Shown here: positions 8,295 through 16,319 of the stretch, one piece after another
How the letters are laid out: the number at the start of each line of letters is the position of its first letter
How positions within the stretch are numbered: position 1 is the first letter of the stretch
NCBI GenBank assembly: GCA_022839105.1
Contig: JALHDH010000061.1
Span: 1 to 19,793 of the forward strand
DNA length: 19,793 nt
Source of the DNA: a bacterium
GTDB taxonomy: Bacteria > Vulcanimicrobiota > Xenobia > Xenobiales > Xenobiaceae
Reading direction: 5' to 3'
The notes under the pieces: model-generated
What the model saw: the letters and a program-made list of their open reading frames with translations, nothing else
Told to the model about the DNA's origin: nothing
Databases searched by the model: none
Made by a program: the position numbers and the translations under genes

Positions 8295-8336
8295 CTTGCG
8301 CACACTCTGCACAGGTTCAGGGGGGCTCTCCAAGAC

Positions 8337-11051
8337 ATGGACACTTCTCTGGTGACGCTCGGTGCGCTGGCCCTGGGCTGGCTTCTGGCGCGTCGGGTGC
8401 TTCGCGAGCGGGACCCCCTGCTGGCGGGCGCCCTGACGCCGTTGCTGGGTGCCTCGGCGGTGCTGGTGGGGGCCAACCTCGGCCTGCGCGGCCTCCACCT
8501 GGCGGCCAGCGTGGCCATCCCCGCCTTCCTCCTGGCCTTCACGCGTCGGACGGGCTATCGGGTGCACGGATCCACCCGGGGCCAGAAGGTGCTGTTGATC
8601 GCCGGCCTCCTGGCGATCCTGCTCTACACCCACTATGCGCAGATGCGCTTCCTGGATACCGACAACTGGATCCACGAACCGCTGATCACCAGCTATTCGA
8701 TGGGGATCTGGCCACCCCACAACCCCTTCTTTCCCGAATTGACCCTGAACGGGCACTATGGTCGGGATCTGCTGGTCTCGGTCTTCACCCCTCCGGGGCA
8801 GGATCCCCTGGCCACCGTCTGGTTCCTGAACCCCCTGCTGCAGGGCGCGGCCTTCCTGGCCCTCTTCGCCTCCATCCGCAGCCTGACCGGGACGTTCTGG
8901 CCGGGCTACCTGGCGGCCATGCTGATGTTCTTCGGCGCGAACGTCGGCTTCCGGGTCGGGCTGGTGGATACCTTCGACGGCAACAACGGCGTGGTCTACG
9001 CCCTGCTGGCCCTGAACCTGCACCTGCTCTTCCGCCTCTTCGTGCCCCCGCCCGCGCTCCGGGATGGCCAGGAGCCGCCGCCCTGGAGGAGGCTCGTGCC
9101 GATCTGGCTTCTGGCCGGTGGGGTCCTGGGGATCTTCCAGATCGTCTACGAGACCCACTTCGGCCTGCTCTTGTTGACCGGTGCCTCCCTGGGTCTGGTC
9201 TTCCGCGAGCGTCGGGCCTGGATCGGGATGCTGGTGGTGGCCGCCGTAGCCCTCCCCATGGCCGCCACCGAGGGGGGACCCTTGACGGACCTCGCGCGTC
9301 GCCAGGGGCGCACCGAGGCGGCCCGGGCGGTCCAGAACCAGGGCCAGCACGTCTCGATCCGCTTCCCCAAGGAACGCCTCTTCACGGTCCAGGCCACGGA
9401 TTCCACCTATCAGAGGACCTCGGCGGCCTATCGCACCAGCCTCTTCTCGGGACTGTACCGCCCTCCCCAGGGCTCGGGCCCCATGTCGATCTTCGACCCG
9501 CGCTTCCTGACCACGCACTGGCTGCCCCTGTACCTGGCGCCCTTCACCCTGTGGGTCTTGTGGCGGCGGCGCAGCCTGCCCGGTCTGGGGCTGTGGTTCT
9601 TCGGGGCCTGGGCCTACCTGGTTCCGGGCCTGGTCGACTTCGGTCCCATCTACGAGTGGGAATACTTCCGCTGGGAATTCGCCGCCGGGGTGGCCTGGGC
9701 GGGCGCCCTGGGCCTGACCCTCTCGGACTGGCTTCCTCCCCGCGACGGCTGGCCAGCCAGCCTCGGACGCGACGAGCAGGGCTGGACCCTGCGATTGCAG
9801 CGCGGGGCGCTGGCCGTGGGCCTGGCAGCCGTGGTGCTCCTGGCCGACCTGGCGGCGGCCCAGAAGATGCTCAACGACGCCGTGATCGATCTGCAGAAGA
9901 ATCGCGTCCCCCTCTTCACCTCGGCCGGGCACTGGCGGACCCTGAAACCCGAGCTGCGAACCTCCCAGGCCGACCTGGAGGCCGCCGGGTGGCTGGCGGG
10001 GCGCGTTCAGCCGGGCCAGCGCTTCCTCTCCAATCGGACCGATGACACCCCTGCGGGAATCTGGGCCGATTCGGTCTTCTCGACCCTCTCCGGGGCCTTG
10101 CCCGCGGGGCACGCCTTCCCTCCGGGCTCGGAGGGCACCCATGCCGCCCCACCCTCCTACGCCGACGCGCTGTCCCGGGCCTTCTGGGCCACTGGGGACT
10201 CGGAGCTCCCCGCCCGGGCCGGGGTCGATTGGCTCCTGGTCGACGTGGATCGCCTGAGCCCCGGCCTCCTGGAGCGATTCCAGGCCGATCCCGGCCTGGA
10301 GGCGGGTCCGCTCTTCAGCGACGAGACGAACCAGAAGCGGCAGATCTTCGCGGTGAAGCCTCGCCCGATGCGGGAGGGGTCCGGCTCGCTGGAACTGGAA
10401 CTCGTGCTTCCTGCGGCGGCGGATCTGCGCGTGGGCCAGCACCATCCCCTGCAGGTCCGGGTGCGCAATGTCGGCACCGGGCCAGCGCGGGTGGGGCAGG
10501 TGCAGGCCCGGATCCTCGGCGAAGGCGGCGAGCCGACCCAGGAGACCCCGCTGGTTCGGGACTTCGACCTGGAGCTGCAACCCGGTCAGGAGGCCCTGGC
10601 CGAACACTCCCTGGTGACCCCCCTGGACGAAGGAGGCTTCCTCTACGAGTTGAGCTGCTCTCAGGGCACAAGGCAGGTTCCCTTCCAGGTCGATTTCCTG
10701 ACCCGGCTGGCGGCGCTGCGCCCCCGGCTGGATCTTCCTGATGGCTTCAAGGCCCGTCGTTTCTACTCGATGCGCCTGGGCCTGACCTCGCAGGAACCCC
10801 TGTCCACCGGGCAGGAACTGGAATTCTGCTATCGGCTGCGCCGGCCCGGGGGCGAATACGTCTGGGAACTCGACTCGATCCCCCAGCGCCTGACCCTGGA
10901 GCTGCGGCCCGGGGTCGAGCAGGAGACCTTCTTCCAGTTGCTGACGCCTGAAGAGGGCGCCTACGAACTGGAGTTGATCCTCAAGGATCTCCGGACCGGG
11001 CGCACCGTCCGGCTGGGCGAGCCCCTGCCGGTGGGGGTGGCAGCCTCCTGA
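8337..11051 (+). CDS. Polytopic membrane protein, GT-C glycosyltransferase-like, with C-terminal beta-sandwich tail, paralog 2 (904 aa)
   Basis: First gene of a three-gene operon. Hydrophobic spans occupy about 1-510. The first large loop has DTDN at 107-110 and WPPHNPFFPELTLNGHYGR (125-143). Then come NVGFRVGLVD (202-211), YETHFG (271-276), FPKERLF (343-349) and VDFGPIYEWEYFRWEFAAG (433-451). A soluble segment carries LEAAGWLAGRVQPGQRFL (547-564) and GVDWLLVD, followed by two beta-sandwich-like stretches; LRVGQHHPLQVRVRNVGTG resembles CARDB/Ig-like adhesion modules. This spans-loop-soluble order resembles bacterial GT-C enzymes that move sugars from polyprenyl phosphate to acceptors outside the cytoplasm; the reaction itself is inferred. 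The stop TGA shares one base with the next ATG (TGATG), so translation is coupled. Alternatives are a polymerase/ligase of surface glycan or a non-enzymatic membrane scaffold. Confidence 0.8.
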   Translation: MDTSLVTLGALALGWLLARRVLRERDPLLAGALTPLLGASAVLVGANLGLRGLHLAASVAIPAFLLAFTRRTGYRVHGSTRGQKVLLIAGLLAILLYTHYAQMRFLDTDNWIHEPLITSYSMGIWPPHNPFFPELTLNGHYGRDLLVSVFTPPGQDPLATVWFLNPLLQGAAFLALFASIRSLTGTFWPGYLAAMLMFFGANVGFRVGLVDTFDGNNGVVYALLALNLHLLFRLFVPPPALRDGQEPPPWRRLVPIWLLAGGVLGIFQIVYETHFGLLLLTGASLGLVFRERRAWIGMLVVAAVALPMAATEGGPLTDLARRQGRTEAARAVQNQGQHVSIRFPKERLFTVQATDSTYQRTSAAYRTSLFSGLYRPPQGSGPMSIFDPRFLTTHWLPLYLAPFTLWVLWRRRSLPGLGLWFFGAWAYLVPGLVDFGPIYEWEYFRWEFAAGVAWAGALGLTLSDWLPPRDGWPASLGRDEQGWTLRLQRGALAVGLAAVVLLADLAAAQKMLNDAVIDLQKNRVPLFTSAGHWRTLKPELRTSQADLEAAGWLAGRVQPGQRFLSNRTDDTPAGIWADSVFSTLSGALPAGHAFPPGSEGTHAAPPSYADALSRAFWATGDSELPARAGVDWLLVDVDRLSPGLLERFQADPGLEAGPLFSDETNQKRQIFAVKPRPMREGSGSLELELVLPAAADLRVGQHHPLQVRVRNVGTGPARVGQVQARILGEGGEPTQETPLVRDFDLELQPGQEALAEHSLVTPLDEGGFLYELSCSQGTRQVPFQVDFLTRLAALRPRLDLPDGFKARRFYSMRLGLTSQEPLSTGQELEFCYRLRRPGGEYVWELDSIPQRLTLELRPGVEQETFFQLLTPEEGAYELELILKDLRTGRTVRLGEPLPVGVAAS

Positions 11052-13915
11052 TGGCCCTGCTGCTGGTCCTGCCCCTGCTCCTGGCCTGGCTTGCGGTCCG
11101 CCGCCTCCTGGGCGAGCGCGATGCCCTGGCGGCCTCGGCCCTGGTCTTCCCCCTGGCGGTGGGCCTGACGCTGCTGGGGGTCAACGGGATCTATCGGGTG
11201 GCCGATCTGCCCCAGGCCGTCCTGGGGACCCTCCTGGTGCTGGCCCTGGCCGCCCTGTCGATCCTGGTCCTGGGCCAGGCTCCTCCCTTGAGGCGCCCCG
11301 GGCTCCATCCGGGGACCCTGGCCTTCCTGGTGCTGGCGGGACTGGCCGTCTACCTCTACGCCAACTCCCAGCAGATCGCCAACCCCGACGACGACTACTG
11401 GATCCACACGCCGCTCCAGGGCCTGATGCTGCACGGCGGGTTCCCTCCCACCAACCCGTTCTTCTCGGACATCCCCATGAACGGGCACTATGGAAGGAAC
11501 CTGACGATCGTCACGGTGGCCTGGCTTTCCGGACTGGACCTCCCCTTCGTCCAGGTCCTCATGACCGATCTCTGCCAGGTCGCCACCTTCCTCTTGTTGT
11601 TCACCACGCTTCGCCGCCAGACCGGCTCGGAGTTGCAGGCCGTCCTGGGCACCGCCTTCGTCTTCTTCGGGATCAACGTGGGCGGGCGAGGCGGCCTCAT
11701 GGACACCATGCAGAACAACAACGCCGTCGTGCACCTGGGCCTGGTGCTCCTGATGCACCTGGTGCTGAGGGCCTGGGGTGGGGGAGGCTCGGAGTCCGGG
11801 CTGGCCGGACGGGTCTGGTCCGCAGTGCTGGGGGGGCTGGTCCTGGGGGGGTATGCGATCGTCTACGAGACCCACTTCGGGCTGGTGGTCCTGGCCACCC
11901 TGAGCGCGGCAGGGCTCCTGCTGGCTTCCAGGTTCCGGGCCGGAAACGGCGAGGGGGCCTGCCGAACGCCCCTGGACGGGCGGGCCCTGCTGCTGACGGG
12001 GCTCCTTCTGGCCCTGGCGTTCCCGCTGGCGGTGACCCAGGGGGGGCCGCTGACCGAACTCTTCCAACGCAAGATCCTCGGTCAAGGCGAGGTGGACGTG
12101 GCCACCTTGTCCAAGGGGATGCAGAACCAGGCCCAGTTCGTCAAGATCCAGGTTCCCAAGGAGAAGCTCTTCCAGATCCGGCTCGAGCACGGCGAGTACC
12201 AGCGCATCTCCTACGTGTATCGGACGAAGACCTTCCTCAAACGCTTCTACACCGCCTCGCCCGAGCGCGGCTATCGCCCGGTGTGGTCCTGGGATGTGCT
12301 CAAGATCCACTGGTTGGCGCTCCTGGGCGCTCCCTTCTCGGCCTGGGTCTTGCTGCGCCGGGGGCACGCCGCCGGAGTGTGGCTGGGAGCCTTCGGTGTG
12401 ATCTCGTTCCTGGTTCCGGCCCTGGTCGACTTCGGTCCGATCTACGAAGCGGAATACTTCCGCTGGCAGTTCGCGGCGGGCCTGGGCCTGGCGGGGGCCC
12501 TGGGGCTGGCTGGCGGGGCCCTCTTCGAGGAGTTCTGGGGGAGCCATCCGGGCCGCCTGGGTTCCTGGCAGGCCACCCCGGAGCGCTACGTGCTGCACCT
12601 GGCTCCCCGGGCCCTGGCTCTGGCGGCCCTGGTCGGCCTGGTCTGGCTGCAGACCCTGTCCTGCTCGGAGTTCCTGCGCGAGCGAGCCGAGATGCTGAGC
12701 GCCCGGGGTCAGTGGATTCGAGGCGCCTGGTTGCTGCCCGAGACCCGCTCCTGGCTGGCCCGTCACACCGTCCTGGACTTCCACCCCGCCGACTGGGAGG
12801 CCGCCCGCTGGCTGGAGGAACGCGTCGAGCCCGGCCAGCGGATGCTGAGCCATTTCCGCGAGGAGAACAACTTCAGCATCCTCTACGAGTCCACCCTGAG
12901 CGGCCTGTCGGGGGCGCGTTCGGTGGGCCACGCCCTGCCCCTGGATGACGAGCCGGTCGGGACCACCCCCTACCACATGGCCCCGCCGGCCCGCGCCTTC
13001 TGGACCTTCCTGGAACCGGGCCTCCTGCGGGGCCTGGGGGTGGACTGGCTCTTCGTGCGTCAGGATCCCGGCGCAGAGGACCTCGCGGCTCGTCTGGAGG
13101 GGACCCCGGGTCTGGTGCGGGCGCATCAGACCGAGGACGCCTTCAGCGGCAGCCGCGTGCTCTTCCGCGTCGACCTGCCTCCCTTGCGGGTCGGGCAGGT
13201 CGTTTCCGAGCTCTCTCCGGTTCACCTGGAGGGCCTGCGGTTTCCCGAGAATCTCCGCAATGGTCGGGGCTATCGGGCCCAGGTCCTGCTGCGCAACGGG
13301 GGGGAGGAGCGCGTGAGCCTTCCCGACGGGGTGCTCTTCTACGAGACCGTGCGCCGTCAGACCGCCAAGCGGACGGCCGAGGTCGAGAGGATCCTTCAGC
13401 CTCTGGTCCTGGACCTGGAGCCCGGTGAGACCCGGAGCCTGGAGATCCCCTTCGTGGCCCCCCACGAGGATGGGACCTATGACGTGGAGTTCTTCCTGGG
13501 AGACGCCGGGTCGGTCCGTCGTCTGGCCGGCCCCTCCCGAAGCTTCACGATGGACTTCCGCCCGCGCTTGAGGGCCCTGAGGGTCCAATCCTGCGAGCCT
13601 TTGGAACCCCTGGCTCCCGGGCGCCTGGTCCGTCTGCGCCTCGGCCTGGAGAATCCCTTGGACCGGGACATGCTGGCCGGAGAGGATCTCCTGGCGGCGG
13701 TCGTGCCCGTCCGACCCCAGGATCCTCCTCCCTCGCTGGCGGTCGCGCCCTTGTTCCCGATCCGGTTGGAGGTTCCGGCCCGAGGCAGGGTGGAGCTGGA
13801 AGTCTTCGCCCGCAGTCCTGAGCGCCCCGGGACCTGGCGCATGGATCTGGTGCTGGCTCCCGTCGAGGGTGGGACCGGATTCCTCCCGGGCCTGGAACTC
13901 GAGGTGGGGCCATGA
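11051..13915 (+). CDS. Polytopic membrane protein, GT-C glycosyltransferase-like, with C-terminal beta-sandwich tail, paralog 3 (954 aa)
   Basis: Second operon gene and longest of the family. The motif set is complete: NPDDDYW (111-117) in the first loop, FPPTNPFFSDIPMNGHYGR (131-149), NVGGRGGLMD (209-218), YETHFG (272-277), VPKEKLF (368-374) and VDFGPIYEAEYFRWQFAAG (459-477). The soluble part repeats the WEAARWLEERVEPGQRML and SVGHALP elements of its neighbours, and the tail again holds Ig-like strands (for example YRAQVLLRNGGEERVSLP). The N-terminus MALLLVLPLLLAWLAV can serve as first span or signal anchor. The ATG overlaps the preceding stop by 1 nt, and the gene's own TGA overlaps the next ATG by 4 nt. 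Runs of seven G near 11830-11851 lie inside the frame; I see no frameshift. Confidence 0.8.
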   Translation: MALLLVLPLLLAWLAVRRLLGERDALAASALVFPLAVGLTLLGVNGIYRVADLPQAVLGTLLVLALAALSILVLGQAPPLRRPGLHPGTLAFLVLAGLAVYLYANSQQIANPDDDYWIHTPLQGLMLHGGFPPTNPFFSDIPMNGHYGRNLTIVTVAWLSGLDLPFVQVLMTDLCQVATFLLLFTTLRRQTGSELQAVLGTAFVFFGINVGGRGGLMDTMQNNNAVVHLGLVLLMHLVLRAWGGGGSESGLAGRVWSAVLGGLVLGGYAIVYETHFGLVVLATLSAAGLLLASRFRAGNGEGACRTPLDGRALLLTGLLLALAFPLAVTQGGPLTELFQRKILGQGEVDVATLSKGMQNQAQFVKIQVPKEKLFQIRLEHGEYQRISYVYRTKTFLKRFYTASPERGYRPVWSWDVLKIHWLALLGAPFSAWVLLRRGHAAGVWLGAFGVISFLVPALVDFGPIYEAEYFRWQFAAGLGLAGALGLAGGALFEEFWGSHPGRLGSWQATPERYVLHLAPRALALAALVGLVWLQTLSCSEFLRERAEMLSARGQWIRGAWLLPETRSWLARHTVLDFHPADWEAARWLEERVEPGQRMLSHFREENNFSILYESTLSGLSGARSVGHALPLDDEPVGTTPYHMAPPARAFWTFLEPGLLRGLGVDWLFVRQDPGAEDLAARLEGTPGLVRAHQTEDAFSGSRVLFRVDLPPLRVGQVVSELSPVHLEGLRFPENLRNGRGYRAQVLLRNGGEERVSLPDGVLFYETVRRQTAKRTAEVERILQPLVLDLEPGETRSLEIPFVAPHEDGTYDVEFFLGDAGSVRRLAGPSRSFTMDFRPRLRALRVQSCEPLEPLAPGRLVRLRLGLENPLDRDMLAGEDLLAAVVPVRPQDPPPSLAVAPLFPIRLEVPARGRVELEVFARSPERPGTWRMDLVLAPVEGGTGFLPGLELEVGP

Positions 13916-16254
13916 ATCACGGCATCCTGCTGGCCTGGCTGGTGGGCTCGGCCCTGGGGGGATTCGGGCTGGCCACGCTCTGGAGGGCACCCCACCGCTT
14001 CGTGTCGGGCCTGGGCCTGGGCTCGGCCCTGGTCCTGGTCGCCTTCATCCTGGCGGCCTTCCGACTGGAGTTGAGGTGGCTGGCCTGGGCCCCTGCCGCG
14101 GCAGGGGCGCTCCTGGGACTGGGGGGCCTCTTCGCCGCCCGGGGGAGTCGCCCGTCGGATCCGGAGAGCCTCCAGCGCCCTGCCCGCCTGGGCTCTCTCT
14201 TCTGCCTGGCGGTCCTGGCGGCGGCTTCGTGGCTGGCCGTGGTGGGCGCCATGCACCTGGATCCGGGTGCCCCCTTCCTGCTCGAGCACGCGCCCATGGC
14301 CAGTCAGTACGCCGTCTTCGGGGATTCCGCCAGCCATCCCCTGGGAGGAGGAGGCGCCACGCTGTGTGCCCGGCTCCTGGGTCTGCTGGGTGGGGATCCC
14401 CTCGCGACGGCCCAGGTGTTGGCGGGGTGCTTCCAGATCCTGACCCTGGCGGCCCTCTTCGGCGGCCTGCGCCAGGCCTCGGGGCACGCGCTGGCGGCCC
14501 TGCTGGGAGTGGCCGCCATCCTGGCCGGCACTCCCGGGTCCTGGCTGGTCACGACCGGCCTGGAGGAGGCCATGGCCCACCTGCTGGGCGCCGGCCTGCT
14601 GGCCTTGATCATGGTCGGCTCGGGGGGACTGGTGGGCGTCCTGGCCGCGGGCCTGGTCCTGGCCCTGGCCCCTCTTCAGCTCGGAATGGCCTGGCCCCTG
14701 GGCCTGCTGGTCGCCCTGGCCCCCTGGTTGCCCGGGGCTCGATCCTCCCGGACGCCTCGCTGGCTCCAATCGGCTCCCCCCCTGCTGGCCCTGGGAGCCG
14801 TCGCCTGGACCCAGGGCCTGTCCGGGCCTGGCTTCGAGTGGTCCTGGTGGACCGTCCTGGGGCCGCTGGCGCTGGTGGTGGCCTGGCGGCGCCGGATGCG
14901 GGGCGCCTTGTTGCTGGGGGTCGGCGAGCTTCTGGTCATGGCCCTCGGAGAGGGCCTGGGGGCCTCGGTCCTGGGAGCCGGCTGCACCCTGGCGGTGGCC
15001 GGCGAACTGCTGGGAGAGGCCTGGGATTCCACCCGGCCGGGACGCTGGCGCCTGGGTCGGGAGTCCGGGGTCCTGTGCCTGGAGGTGCCCCGACGCCTGG
15101 TCCTGGTCCTCCTGGTGCTCTTCCTCGTCGTGGAAGGCCTGGAGCCCGGCGAGACGGCCGTGAACCGCCAGGTGATCCTCGCCGCCCACAAGGTCCGCGT
15201 CCGCCTGCCGGAGCTGATCCGCCCGCTTCCTCTCGAGTCCTGGGTCGAGTCCCGGGGTGGGGCCTACGGCTTGAGCCCGCAGGACGTCGAACTGGCCCGG
15301 ACCCTGGCCGGGACCTCGAGGCCGGGTCTGGTGCTCAGCGCCGGTCTCCAGACCGAGCCGGTCCTGGCCTCGTCGGTGATCGCCACCCTGGCCCGTCGGC
15401 CCTTGATCGGCTGGATCCGCCTCCCCGAAGGGGTGGAGCTGGAACCCGCCGCCGAGCTGATCCGCCGCCGGCTCCAGGGTCAGGTCGCCCGCGGCGAGCG
15501 CCTGGTCCTGCTGGATCCCTTCCCCGAGGCTCCAATCCTGCCTCAGGGCCGGCCGCCCGAGGCGGGGTTCCAGGCCCGCTGGGAGGGGTTGACCGCCCCG
15601 GGCGTGCTGGTGGGGATCGGAGCGGGGCCCCTGCCCCCGGCAGGCGAGCTGCTGGGATACCGGGTCTTCCGGAATGGCCAGCCCTGGGGGCGCTTCCCGG
15701 TGGAGGCCGCCCGGGGAGAGTCGCTGCCCTTCCCGGTTCCCCGAACTCCGGGCACCTACACCCTGGAGTTCTTCCGGCGTCCGGCCGGAGAGCCCGGCAC
15801 CGCGGGGACCCTCCTGGGGGAGGGCGGTCTGGCGCCGCTGGTCTCGGATGAACCCGAGGCCCTGGCGGCGTTGGAGGCCCGGGTCGAAGGTCTGGGCTCG
15901 CGAATCCCGTCCCGCTCGCTGGTGCCCTGGACCCTGGTCCTGCGCAACCCGACCGCAAGGCCTTTGAATCTGGGCTTCTTCGAGTCCCTGCTCCTGGAGA
16001 TGGAGGGGGAGGAACTCCACCCCTACGAGGCCCGAGGGGAACTCCAGCCCCTGCTGACCGCCGCAGGGGAGCGCCCTGCCGTCCTGCCGGCGGGCGGCGA
16101 GGTCCGCCTGCGGGTCCTCCTGCCCACCCCCCTGACCGAGGGGAGGTCTCTGGCCCGACCTCTGCTGGTGGACGGTGCGGGGGGCCGGTTCCCCCTGGAC
16201 CTGGAAGTGGAGTTCCAGACCTGGCGTCGCCTGGCCCCGGCCCGGGAGGAGTGA
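13912..16254 (+). CDS. Degenerate paralog 4 of the membrane-protein family, motif-less (780 aa)
   Basis: Third operon gene, starting within the stop of paralog 3 (ATGA). It is recognisable as a family member by position and by alignment of DPLATAQVLAGCFQILTLAA (162-181) to DPLATVWFLNPLLQGAAFLA of paralog 2, with matching downstream spacing. The functional motifs are all gone: the acidic loop motif is replaced by LDPGAPF (116-122), GHYGR by SHPLGGGG (141-148), and NVGxRxGLxD by TPGSWLVTTG (207-216). The YETHF and VDFGPI blocks are absent, making it about 120-170 residues shorter than paralogs 2 and 3. Hydrophobic spans remain, and the C-terminal beta-sandwich tail is kept (WTLVLRNPTARPLNLGF). 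The frame is intact, so it is not a pseudogene. It may be a non-catalytic partner subunit; an unrelated activity cannot be excluded. Confidence 0.75.
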   Translation: MNHGILLAWLVGSALGGFGLATLWRAPHRFVSGLGLGSALVLVAFILAAFRLELRWLAWAPAAAGALLGLGGLFAARGSRPSDPESLQRPARLGSLFCLAVLAAASWLAVVGAMHLDPGAPFLLEHAPMASQYAVFGDSASHPLGGGGATLCARLLGLLGGDPLATAQVLAGCFQILTLAALFGGLRQASGHALAALLGVAAILAGTPGSWLVTTGLEEAMAHLLGAGLLALIMVGSGGLVGVLAAGLVLALAPLQLGMAWPLGLLVALAPWLPGARSSRTPRWLQSAPPLLALGAVAWTQGLSGPGFEWSWWTVLGPLALVVAWRRRMRGALLLGVGELLVMALGEGLGASVLGAGCTLAVAGELLGEAWDSTRPGRWRLGRESGVLCLEVPRRLVLVLLVLFLVVEGLEPGETAVNRQVILAAHKVRVRLPELIRPLPLESWVESRGGAYGLSPQDVELARTLAGTSRPGLVLSAGLQTEPVLASSVIATLARRPLIGWIRLPEGVELEPAAELIRRRLQGQVARGERLVLLDPFPEAPILPQGRPPEAGFQARWEGLTAPGVLVGIGAGPLPPAGELLGYRVFRNGQPWGRFPVEAARGESLPFPVPRTPGTYTLEFFRRPAGEPGTAGTLLGEGGLAPLVSDEPEALAALEARVEGLGSRIPSRSLVPWTLVLRNPTARPLNLGFFESLLLEMEGEELHPYEARGELQPLLTAAGERPAVLPAGGEVRLRVLLPTPLTEGRSLARPLLVDGAGGRFPLDLEVEFQTWRRLAPAREE

Positions 16255-16281
16255 GCTGGCCCGTCCCGCTGACGATCCGGC

Positions 16282-16287
16282 AGGAGG
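16282..16287 (+). promoter_or_regulatory. Strong AGGAGG in the pepD leader, placed far from the chosen start
   Basis: AGGAGG lies 32 nt before ATG 16320, and no ATG, GTG or TTG falls at the usual distance from it. It may be part of a leader or a chance match. The 65-nt gap from the membrane-protein operon leaves read-through into pepD possible. Confidence 0.3.
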
Positions 16288-16319
16288 AATCCTCTTCGGA
16301 CCGAGAACCTGGGATCCCC

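Noticed and set aside
8064..10607. Minus-strand open frame continuing upstream of paralog 1, which would make a protein of about 1740 aa
   Set aside because: Beyond 8063 it runs antisense to paralog 2, is Gln/Gly/Pro-rich low-complexity sequence without domains, and is an antisense shadow typical of GC-rich genes; the membrane protein starts at 8063.
10961..16020. Long minus-strand open frames opposite paralogs 3 and 4
   Set aside because: Same low-complexity shadow pattern; the plus-strand frames have membrane spans, motifs and coupled starts.
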